Shown piece after piece: positions 48,219 to 54,793 of a stretch of DNA of 54,793 nucleotides; position 1 is the first letter of the stretch; each line of letters opens with the position of its first letter. The DNA lies in assembly GCA_900696685.1 (NCBI GenBank), contig CAADHA010000048.1, positions 1 to 54,793 of the forward strand, read 5' to 3'. The translations under genes were made by a program, and so were the position numbers. This stretch comes from an uncultured Planctomycetota bacterium. Its GTDB lineage: Bacteria > Planctomycetota > Phycisphaerae > Phycisphaerales > UBA5793. The notes below the pieces were generated by a model. It did no database searches. It had not been told where the DNA came from and saw only the letters and a list, made by a program, of their open reading frames with translations.

Positions 48219-50204
48219 GTGTGCGGTTTGCTGGGCATCGTCGCGAGGCCGGGTGAGCGGGCGAGTGTCTCGGCCGAAGTTGCGGCAGTCATGCGCGACC
48301 GCCTGGCGCATCGCGGGCCGGACGATGCAGGCCTGGTTGAACATCGCAACGTTCTGTTCGCGCATCGACGCCTGAGCGTGATCGATCCTGCTCACGGCGA
48401 ACAGCCGATGTGGTCCGCCGACGGGCGACATCTGCTCATCTACAACGGCGAGTTGTACAATGACGCGGAGATCCGCCGTGAACTGACGCGCCGGCATCGC
48501 ATTGCATTTCGCACGAACTGCGACTCGGAGACCCTCCTCGCGGCGCTGGCAACGTGGGGCGAGGCGGCGCTGCCGCGCCTGCGCGGCATGTTCGCCTTTG
48601 CCTTCTACGACTTTGTCGATGATCAGATGCTGGCCGCGCGCGACCCGCTGGGGATCAAGCCGCTGTACCTGGCGGTGATCGGCCGAGAAGTGGTGGTCGC
48701 GAGTCAGCCGGGCGCGATTCTCGCTCATCCTGCGATGACGGCTGAGCCTGACTTGCCTGTCTGCTCGGCCTATCTCTCGACGATCCGCACGACGCTCGGG
48801 AGGCGGACGATGTTTCGCGGCATCGAGACGGTGCTGCCGGGCGAGTCTGTCGCAATCTCGTTCAGGCGCGGCTCGCCGCAAATCGAGCGCCGCGCGTATT
48901 GGTCGGAACCGACGGCGCCGCAGGGCGATCTGAGTCTCGACGATGCGGCAACCCTCGTGCGCGAGGCAGTGATCGACTCGGTGCAGTCGCACCTTCGCAG
49001 CGATGTGCCGCGCTGCCTGCTCCTGTCGGGCGGCCTGGACAGCGCCATCATTGCGACGATCTGCCGCGATCTCGGCGTGCATGACATCCTTCGAACCTGG
49101 TGCGCTGCAGATGAGAGCGATTGCGGAGGCGATCGCGGCCATGCGGCGCGGCTGGCCGCGCACCTCGGCGCCGCGCATCACGAGGTCATCATCGGCGAAG
49201 CGGATTTCCGCCGCGCCTGGCTCGATCTCATCGCGCTCAACCGGGCGCCGCTGAGCACGCCCAACGAAACGGCTATCTACGCGGTGGCCGCGGCGCTCAA
49301 GCCGCATGCGACCGTGGCTCTGAGCGGCGAAGGGGCGGATGAACTCTTCGGCGGATACGCCATGCCCCTGCTCTGCGGGCTTGATGCGATTCACGCGCGG
49401 CAGATGAACGCCTGGAGCGAAGCGGCGCAGCAACGCTATCGCGCCGAGTTGCGGACGCAGTACGGCACGGACGCGCTGGGAACCGAGGCCGAGCACTTCC
49501 TCTCCGCCAACTCGTGGATTCATCCGGCGCGCAAGGCGGGGCTGCTCACGGACGGCGCAGCGACGGAGTGCGCCGGTGATGCGCTGCTCTTCAAGGCGAT
49601 CCGCAGCGAGTTCGCCGCCGCGGAATCGGACCTGTCGCCCGAGCAGCGCCTCCTGCGCGTGCAGCGGCGCCTCAACCTTACCGGTCTGCTGGGCCGCCTC
49701 GACACTTCGACGATGGCCGCGTCGGTCGAGGGGCGCACTCCCTTCGCCGACGTGCGCCTTGCAGAGGTGGCGTCGTCGCTGTCATTCTCCCTCAAGTTCA
49801 AGGTCCCGCGCGATACCGACGGCGGCTGGTCCAGCGCCGCTCGCGCGCTGGAGCGTGGCGGCGTCGAGACCAAGCGCGTCCTTCGCGCCGCCTTCGCCCG
49901 CGAAATTCCTCTCGAAATCCTCCAGCGGCCCAAGGCGAGTTTTCCTCTTCCCTTTCAGCAGTGGCTCGGGCCGGTCGCGGTGCGACTCGCGTCGCGTTCG
50001 AAGGTCGGATCGATGATCCGGCCCGAGGCGGTCGCAGCGCTTGCGGCCGACCCGTCGGCGAACTGGATGGCCCTCTGGCCCCTGTGCAATCTCGCGCTCT
50101 GGCATGAGCAGCAGTGGGGGATCGGGCTGGAATCCTTCGAGACGGATCAGCCCGCGGTCGATGTGCCGCACGCCTCCGGCGCCGCCCTTACCGGGATCGG
50201 GTGA
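48219..50204 (+). CDS. asnB: Asparagine synthetase, glutamine-hydrolysing
   Basis: A 661-residue enzyme. The start is a GTG at 48219 after GGAGGAGG, followed directly by TGC, so removal of Met exposes Cys2 as the glutaminase nucleophile (MCGLLGIVARPG). The N-terminal Ntn glutaminase shows RLAHRGPDDAG, RLSVID and YNGELYND. The C-terminal synthetase has the ATP pyrophosphatase loop LLLSGGLDSAI and GEGADELFGGY. Family members make asparagine or, within capsule and exopolysaccharide clusters, amidate sugars; nothing nearby points to the second role. It is somewhat longer than E. coli AsnB (554), as in the long AsnB subfamily. Confidence 0.93.
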   Translation: MCGLLGIVARPGERASVSAEVAAVMRDRLAHRGPDDAGLVEHRNVLFAHRRLSVIDPAHGEQPMWSADGRHLLIYNGELYNDAEIRRELTRRHRIAFRTNCDSETLLAALATWGEAALPRLRGMFAFAFYDFVDDQMLAARDPLGIKPLYLAVIGREVVVASQPGAILAHPAMTAEPDLPVCSAYLSTIRTTLGRRTMFRGIETVLPGESVAISFRRGSPQIERRAYWSEPTAPQGDLSLDDAATLVREAVIDSVQSHLRSDVPRCLLLSGGLDSAIIATICRDLGVHDILRTWCAADESDCGGDRGHAARLAAHLGAAHHEVIIGEADFRRAWLDLIALNRAPLSTPNETAIYAVAAALKPHATVALSGEGADELFGGYAMPLLCGLDAIHARQMNAWSEAAQQRYRAELRTQYGTDALGTEAEHFLSANSWIHPARKAGLLTDGAATECAGDALLFKAIRSEFAAAESDLSPEQRLLRVQRRLNLTGLLGRLDTSTMAASVEGRTPFADVRLAEVASSLSFSLKFKVPRDTDGGWSSAARALERGGVETKRVLRAAFAREIPLEILQRPKASFPLPFQQWLGPVAVRLASRSKVGSMIRPEAVAALAADPSANWMALWPLCNLALWHEQQWGIGLESFETDQPAVDVPHASGAALTGIG

Positions 50205-50228
50205 ATCACCCATGCCTGTTGCAGGTCG

Positions 50229-50256
50229 TTGACCGTCCTGCCGCCCCGTCTAGACT
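50229..50256 (+). promoter_or_regulatory. Promoter of the stand-alone atpC
   Basis: TTGACC (50229-50234, five of six) and TAGACT (50251-50256, four of six) are 16 bases apart and 28 bases upstream of the atpC ATG. This indicates that atpC has its own promoter downstream of asnB. Confidence 0.5.
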
Positions 50257-50283
50257 CTGCTTTCCCGCCCGGAGTCCCTGAGC

Positions 50284-50700
50284 ATGGCCGAGACGTTCCG
50301 CTGCACGCTGGTAACTCCCGAAGAGCAGGTGCTCGACGACGATGTAACCTATGTCACCTTTCCTGCATGGGATGGGCAGGTCGGCATCGCGCCGGGGCGC
50401 AGCCCGCTGCTGGCGCGCGTCGGCATCGGCTCGATGCGGCTGGATTTCCCCGGCGGAGCGAGCCGGTGGTACATGCTCGAGGGTGGTTTTGCCCAGATGC
50501 TCGGCGATCGGCTGACGATTCTCAGCGACAAATCCACGCCTGCCGAGACGCTCATCGTCTCGGATGCCGCCCGCGAACTCGAAGCGGCTCTCGCGCTCCA
50601 GGCCAGAGATGAGTCGTCGGCGAAGGCGCGCGAGGCCGCGCTTCAGGCCGCCCGCGAGAAGCGCCGCATGGCCAGGGTCGCCTCCGATCGCGGAATCTGA
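50284..50700 (+). CDS. atpC: ATP synthase F1 epsilon subunit
   Basis: A 138-residue protein matching F1 epsilon in length and layout. It has an N-terminal beta-sandwich (TFRCTLVTPEEQVLDDDVTY, then WDGQVGIAPGRSPLLARVGIG and MLEGGFAQMLGDRLTILSD) and a C-terminal helical hairpin (ELEAALALQARDESSAKAREAA). It couples the central stalk and inhibits ATP hydrolysis. Normally atpC follows atpD; here it stands alone between asnB and ribD, with its own promoter. The rest of the ATP synthase must lie elsewhere, unless this is an extra copy. GGAG lies nine bases before the ATG. Confidence 0.92.
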   Translation: MAETFRCTLVTPEEQVLDDDVTYVTFPAWDGQVGIAPGRSPLLARVGIGSMRLDFPGGASRWYMLEGGFAQMLGDRLTILSDKSTPAETLIVSDAARELEAALALQARDESSAKAREAALQAAREKRRMARVASDRGI

Positions 50701-50798
50701 TCGCCGAGAGTGATCGAGAGATCAGGTCAAACGTTTGGCCGAGTCCCGCAGGCATTGTGCAGGGGAGCACGCCGTGCGCGCAACGAACCTTCGATCAA

Positions 50799-51917
50799 TC
50801 ACGCGCCCGGCCGATACACCGCCTCGATGTCATCTGCGATGCGGCGCATTCGCACGAGCCTGAATCGCGGCGCCGCATCCATCGACGGGACATTCAGGCC
50901 GCGCACCGGACCGATCGCTTCCGCGTCGCCGAGCACCTTCGGCACGAGGTAGACGATCAATTCATCAACGAGTCCGGCGCGGAAGAGTTTGCCGACCAGC
51001 CCTCCTCCCGCCTCCACAAGGACGCGCATGGCCTGGTGAACCTCGCACAGTCGCCGCATCAGCAGCGAGAGGTCGATGTCGCCTCGCAGCGGCGCGATGG
51101 GCATGATCTCCACGCCGCGCTCGATGAATTGCGCGATCACCGCCTCGTGGCCGTCCACGGCCGACTCATCGACCGCGATCGTCGTGGGCGCCTCTCGCGC
51201 CGTCTTGACCACCTGCGCGTCGATCGGTGTGATGAGAGAAGGATCGACGACGACGCGCCGCGGCAGGCGCGGCACGCGGCGCGTGTTGCGCGGCGTGAGC
51301 ATGGGATCGTCGCTGAGCACCGTGCCCACTCCCGTCATGACGATGTCCATCCGGGCGCGCACGCGGTGGACGGCGGCGCGGCTGGCGGCGCTGGAAACCC
51401 AGCGGCTGCGCCCGTCGCGAGTGGCAATCGCGCCGTCGAGCGTCTGTGCCCACTTGACGATCGTCCACGGGCGGCCGGTCGTGACGCGATGGGCGAACGA
51501 ATCGGAGAGGCGGGACGCCCGGGGGCACTCGATCCACTCGACGCGGACTCCCGCCTCTTCGAGCCTCGCCGCGCCGCCGGCGGCCTTCGGATTCGGATCG
51601 CGCCGGGCGATGACGCAGCGCGCGACGCCCGCAGCGATGATCGCCTCGGCGCAGGGCGGAGTCTTGCCGGCATGTCTGCACGGTTCGAGGGTGAGGTACA
51701 TCGTCGCCCCCCGCGGGTCGCGGCCGCGACGGCGGCAATCGTTCAAGGCGTTGACCTCAGCGTGGTTCTCGCCGAAGCGCCGGTGCCAGCCCTCTCCGAT
51801 GATCGCGCCCCCCTGATCGACGATGACGCAGCCGACCAGCGGGTTCGGCTCGACGCGCCCGATCCCCCGGGCGCCGAGCCGGGCTGCACGGTTCATCATG
51901 TCGAGGTCGCGATTCAT
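50799..51917 (-). CDS. ribD: Bifunctional riboflavin deaminase/reductase
   Basis: A 372-residue enzyme for the second and third steps of riboflavin synthesis. The N-terminal zinc deaminase has HAEVNAL and PCRHAGKTPPCAEA (zinc ligands His and two Cys, catalytic Glu). The C-terminal reductase has WAQTLDGAIAT, GVGTVLSDDPMLT and VEAGGGLVGKLFRAGLVDE. I chose the ATG at 51917 (MNRDLDMMNRAARLG), since longer starts run into the upstream gene. The RNase HII-like gene ends 25 bases upstream on the same strand, so the two may be co-transcribed. No FMN riboswitch is seen. Confidence 0.95.
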   Translation of the reverse strand: MNRDLDMMNRAARLGARGIGRVEPNPLVGCVIVDQGGAIIGEGWHRRFGENHAEVNALNDCRRRGRDPRGATMYLTLEPCRHAGKTPPCAEAIIAAGVARCVIARRDPNPKAAGGAARLEEAGVRVEWIECPRASRLSDSFAHRVTTGRPWTIVKWAQTLDGAIATRDGRSRWVSSAASRAAVHRVRARMDIVMTGVGTVLSDDPMLTPRNTRRVPRLPRRVVVDPSLITPIDAQVVKTAREAPTTIAVDESAVDGHEAVIAQFIERGVEIMPIAPLRGDIDLSLLMRRLCEVHQAMRVLVEAGGGLVGKLFRAGLVDELIVYLVPKVLGDAEAIGPVRGLNVPSMDAAPRFRLVRMRRIADDIEAVYRPGA

Positions 51918-51942
51918 GCGGCGAATCGTAGGTCCAGTTCCA

Positions 51943-52941
51943 CTAGCAGCACCGCACCAGCCGCTCGCGCGGGAGGCCGTGCGTTGCGATGAGATCTTCG
52001 ATCTCCGCAAGAAACCGGCGGCCGTCTTCGACGTAGCCTGCCGTCGGCTTGAGTTCAGGCCTCAGCGCCGCAAAGTAGCGGTTGAAGCGGATCATCAGCA
52101 CCTCGCGCAGGTATTTGGCGAGCATCGACGCCAGCGCCACGGGCAGGTGTGAGGATTCCGCCTTCTCAGTGAACGTGATCGTCATGCGCTTCTCATCCAT
52201 CGCCAGTTCATAGCGGCTGATCGATTCCTCCTCGTCGAGGATGCGGATCATCGCCTCGGGGAAGAGCATCTGGAGCGGCTCGCGGTAGCGCATGCGGGCG
52301 CCCTGGCGATCGACGACGACGCGCGGATGATGCTCGCCATGCTCATCCATGATCGCCGCGAGGTGACGGCCGACGAGGTGGAAACTCGCCGCCGACTTGG
52401 TCCGCACGCGGCGGACCGTCTCGTTGAACTGCGCTTCGCTCAGGGCATGGCATCGAAGCGAGGCGGCGCAGGCGCCGCCGCGGCGCAGAACATTGGCGAG
52501 AACATTGGCGTCGATGCGCAACTTCGCCGCGTCGTTCCCGAGGGGCAATGCAAGCGAGGGTCCGCCGTACCACGGCTCGCGATCGAGGTGCGCCCAGGCG
52601 CCGGGCGACACGGCCTCGATGAGAGCGCGGTCGTCCTCGGGCATCACCATGTTCGCGCAGCGCATGAAGGCAAGCACGCCGCGTTCGAGATGCGAAAGCG
52701 GATGGCGCGCGGGGCTGTCGGCATCGGCGCCGGATCGTTTGAGCCGCTTGGAGTCGCAGATGACTATGCGACCCCTGGCCGAGCCGGCCTGCCGGGCGAC
52801 GGCGCTGCGGAGCATCGACCAGAGTTTCGGTGCGCCTTCCGCCGGATCGTGGTCGGGCAGAGTCAGCACGGTGCATGCGACGGTGAGGGGCCCGAACATC
52901 GGCCCGTAGCCCGCCTCATCCACGCCCGCGTACACCAGCAT
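51943..52941 (-). CDS. Oversized RNase HII-like protein
   Basis: A 332-residue protein whose start VYAGVDEAGYGPMFGPLTV is the RNase HII active-site signature (DEAGxGP with the first Asp and Glu at residues 8-9). A later VVVDRQG supplies a candidate Asp, and near the end ALASMLAKYLREVLM matches the conserved ASxxAKxxRD segment, with Glu in place of the last Asp. True RNase HII is about 200 residues; here about 130 extra residues lie between the first and second motifs. It probably cuts RNA-DNA hybrids or is a divergent relative. I prefer the ATG at 52941, because a TAGAGT box (52954-52949) sits seven bases before it; a GTG at 52950 is the alternative. Confidence 0.78.
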   Translation of the reverse strand: MLVYAGVDEAGYGPMFGPLTVACTVLTLPDHDPAEGAPKLWSMLRSAVARQAGSARGRIVICDSKRLKRSGADADSPARHPLSHLERGVLAFMRCANMVMPEDDRALIEAVSPGAWAHLDREPWYGGPSLALPLGNDAAKLRIDANVLANVLRRGGACAASLRCHALSEAQFNETVRRVRTKSAASFHLVGRHLAAIMDEHGEHHPRVVVDRQGARMRYREPLQMLFPEAMIRILDEEESISRYELAMDEKRMTITFTEKAESSHLPVALASMLAKYLREVLMIRFNRYFAALRPELKPTAGYVEDGRRFLAEIEDLIATHGLPRERLVRCC

Positions 52942-52982
52942 CGCGGTCACTCTAGCGGCCCCGGACTATCCTTGCCCACGGC

Positions 52983-54152
52983 ATGGCGGGCAAGCGCGAA
53001 AAGGTTCTCGTGGCGATGTCCGGCGGCGTTGACAGCAGCGTCGCCGCAGCCCTGCTGCTGCGCGAAGGCTACGAAGTGGTCGGTTGCTTCATGCGCCTCG
53101 GTTCGCCAGGCGAGATATTTGACGAACTGACGCCGGCCGACGGCACCGAATGCGACCCGTCGAAAATCCGCATCGGCCACCAGGGCTGCTGCTCGATCAA
53201 CGACGCCGCCGACGCCCGGCTGGTCGCGGCGAAACTCGGCGTGCCGTTCTACGTCGTCAACTTCAAGAAGGACTTCGGCCGCATCATCGATTACTTCGTC
53301 GGCGAGTACAACGCCGGCCGCACGCCCAATCCCTGCGTGCGGTGCAACGACTGGCTCAAGTTCGGGCGGCTGCACGAGTACGCGAAGCAGATCGACGCGG
53401 ATTTCGTCGCATCGGGGCATTATGCGAGGATTGAGGGGCGCGAGGCGAGCGCGAAGCCCACGTTCAATGAACGTGGGCTTCGACTGTTGCGCGGCGTCGA
53501 TCGCGACAAGGATCAGAGTTACGTCCTCTTCGGCGCGCCGCGCGCGCGATTGAATGAGATGCTCCTGCCCATCGGCGGGTATCGCAAGAGCGAGATTCGT
53601 GCGCTGGCGCGTGAGATGGACCTGCCCGTCTTCGACAAGCCCGACTCGCAGGAGATCTGCTTCGTTCCCGACAACGACTACGCGGGCCTGGTGAAGAGGC
53701 GCACGCCGCAGGCGGTGCGGGCCGGCGCGATTCTCGATCCCGAGGGACGCACCATCGGCGAACACGCCGGTCATCAGCACTTCACCATCGGCCAGCGGCG
53801 CGGCGTGGGCGTGGCGCTGGGCTATCCGATCTACGTCGTCGATCGCGATGCACACGCAAACACGATCACCGTCGGCCCGCGCGAGATGCTGCTGACCGAT
53901 GGTTGCACCGCGCGCGAAACGAACTGGCTCGTCGATGAGCCGGCGGTGGGGGAGTGGATCAGATGCGAAGCGAAGATCCGCTACAACAGCGAGCCGGCTC
54001 CTGCGCAGGTGCGGCGGACCGATGATGACGCGATTGAGGTGCGCTTCAATGAGCCGCAGTTCGCCGTCGCCCCCGGCCAGGCGGTCGTGTGCTACAGCGC
54101 CGATGAGCCGGACGTGGTGATGGGCGGGGGGTGGATTGAGGCGCCGGAGTAG
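52983..54152 (+). CDS. mnmA: tRNA 2-thiouridylase
   Basis: A 389-residue enzyme that places sulfur at U34 of Lys, Glu and Gln tRNAs using ATP and persulfide. The PP-loop SGGVDSSVAA is at the N-terminus. Catalytic cysteines are Cys118 in NPCVRCN and Cys226 in SQEICFV. GHYARI, DKDQSYVLF and the C-terminal beta-barrel are normal. Between GHYARI and LLRGVDRDKDQS is an insert (AKPTFNERGL) coded by a perfect palindrome. The gene is divergent from the RNase HII-like gene with about 40 bases between start codons; a TATCCT box lies ten bases before the ATG. Confidence 0.95.
   Translation: MAGKREKVLVAMSGGVDSSVAAALLLREGYEVVGCFMRLGSPGEIFDELTPADGTECDPSKIRIGHQGCCSINDAADARLVAAKLGVPFYVVNFKKDFGRIIDYFVGEYNAGRTPNPCVRCNDWLKFGRLHEYAKQIDADFVASGHYARIEGREASAKPTFNERGLRLLRGVDRDKDQSYVLFGAPRARLNEMLLPIGGYRKSEIRALAREMDLPVFDKPDSQEICFVPDNDYAGLVKRRTPQAVRAGAILDPEGRTIGEHAGHQHFTIGQRRGVGVALGYPIYVVDRDAHANTITVGPREMLLTDGCTARETNWLVDEPAVGEWIRCEAKIRYNSEPAPAQVRRTDDDAIEVRFNEPQFAVAPGQAVVCYSADEPDVVMGGGWIEAPE
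53452..53482. repeat. Perfect 15-bp palindrome inside mnmA
   Basis: CGAAGCCCACGTTCA (53452-53466) and TGAACGTGGGCTTCG (53468-53482) are perfect reverse complements around a single A. The element sits in frame in a surface-loop region of MnmA and codes AKPTFNERGL. This is the hallmark of palindromic elements that insert into coding sequence. Confidence 0.85.
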
Positions 54153-54235
54153 TCGCTGAGAGCTGATCCATGCGAATTGCAATTCGGATCGGGCTGCGCG
54201 ACGCCGTCGAAGGCACTACCAGGCTGTAGATGACC

Positions 54236-54781
54236 TCATCCGCAGGATCGCCCTCGCGTCTGATGCCGCTTCGAGTGTTTCCACAGCGCCCGATCCAGCG
54301 TGCGCATATCCACTTGCGCCTGATCCGCCAGGCCGCGACAGTACAGTACGTATTTCCACCAGAAGTCGAAAGTGTACTCGTTCGGCTCCTCCGCCTGCAC
54401 CGACCAGAGCGCGCGGAAGTCCAGGATCGGATATCGATCGCGATGGAAGAAGTGAAGAATGACCGAAGCCGTGGCCCAGGACACTCCATCCAGCAGCGTC
54501 AGCGACTCAATGCGAAGGCGCTCACTTGATGTGCTGAGCGCGACCGCTGTAACTTCCCTGACATACTCGTCGCAGTTACGGTCAACATGGTGTGCGCTTC
54601 GAGGGGATTTCCATCGTGCGACGTCCTTCAGCAAGGCGAGGTCCAGTGCGGGCTCGCGCTGTTGTGCGATCGAATTGGCCCGTTCCAGGAAGCGGCGCTC
54701 CAAATGCGCCTCGTCGGGGCTGTCCGTGCAGTACTTGTCGGCAAGCGATTGGATCTTGTTCAGGTCGAAGCGGAGTTCCAT
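54236..54781 (-). CDS. Unknown 181-residue protein with a helix-hairpin-helix-like segment
   Basis: Begins MELRFDLNKIQSLADKY. The middle reads LLDGVSWATASVILHFFHRD then YPILDFRALWSV, which recalls the helix-hairpin-helix and following catalytic-Asp segment of HhH-GPD DNA glycosylases (GVGPKTA..., then D). There is no iron-sulfur cluster motif, and the protein is short for a glycosylase. A DNA-binding or DNA-repair role is possible but unproven. The basic C-terminus and Trp/Tyr-rich stretch (FDFWWKYVLYCRG) are unusual. It ends 83 bases from the mnmA stop in convergent orientation; the upstream context is cut by the window edge. Confidence 0.72.
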   Translation of the reverse strand: MELRFDLNKIQSLADKYCTDSPDEAHLERRFLERANSIAQQREPALDLALLKDVARWKSPRSAHHVDRNCDEYVREVTAVALSTSSERLRIESLTLLDGVSWATASVILHFFHRDRYPILDFRALWSVQAEEPNEYTFDFWWKYVLYCRGLADQAQVDMRTLDRALWKHSKRHQTRGRSCG

Positions 54782-54793
54782 GCGATTTCGTCC

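Noticed and set aside
53452-53482. Hairpin in mnmA as a transcription terminator
   Set aside because: It lies in the middle of an intact, conserved coding sequence and has no T-tract.

Overview
The window is a stretch of high-GC bacterial chromosome that most resembles a planctomycete of the Phycisphaerae type. This rests on family knowledge and was not tested by search. The pointers are a Tat-exported Gfo/Idh/MocA oxidoreductase, an exosortase fused to an EpsI domain beside a 1586-residue TPR protein, a tricorn protease, SBBP-repeat proteins, and a cysteine-rich C-terminal domain ending in a C..SNVA motif on two otherwise unrelated secreted proteins. There are 38 supported protein genes, two tRNAs (Sec and Thr) and several sites. 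No rRNA, CRISPR array, insertion sequence or integrase was seen.

Layout. 1-6.8 kb is mixed housekeeping: the edge of an unknown gene, Gfo/Idh/MocA, prmC, a GT4 glycosyltransferase and an M20 peptidase. 6.8-18.7 kb is a minus-strand exopolysaccharide operon reading exosortase-EpsI, TPR giant, Wzz/tyrosine-kinase-like protein, NAD-dependent epimerase, WecA-like sugar-phosphate transferase and a small membrane protein. The kinase-like ATPase has lost its Walker A lysine. 18.8-21.4 kb holds a zinc-ribbon/PH membrane protein and two unknown exported proteins. 21.5-27.5 kb pairs an M1 aminopeptidase lipoprotein with a tricorn protease, plausibly an exported peptide-degradation pair.

27.5-30.5 kb is the least explained part. 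It holds four consecutive small genes for divergent versions of one beta-rich, phage-structural-like domain, then a secreted protein with the cysteine-rich C-terminal domain. A palindrome and a TATACT box lie upstream. 30.65-35.4 kb is a complete selenocysteine system: selD (itself read through an in-frame TGA at codon 20, with a bSECIS-like hairpin), selB, selA and tRNA-Sec.

35.4-43.2 kb holds a propeller lipoprotein, tRNA-Thr, a PfkB kinase with an altered catalytic motif, a TauE/SafE permease, gyrB, an alpha/beta hydrolase and a HAD phosphatase. 43.4-46.0 kb is a secreted SBBP-repeat protein. 46.1-54.8 kb is housekeeping: guaB (apparently leaderless), a small unknown gene, an asparagine synthetase, a stand-alone atpC, ribD, an oversized RNase HII-like protein, mnmA and an unknown gene at the edge. 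Perfect palindromes lie in frame inside mnmA and the SBBP gene, which suggests mobile palindromic elements.

All calls were made by reading. No homology search, structure prediction or composition calculation was run.
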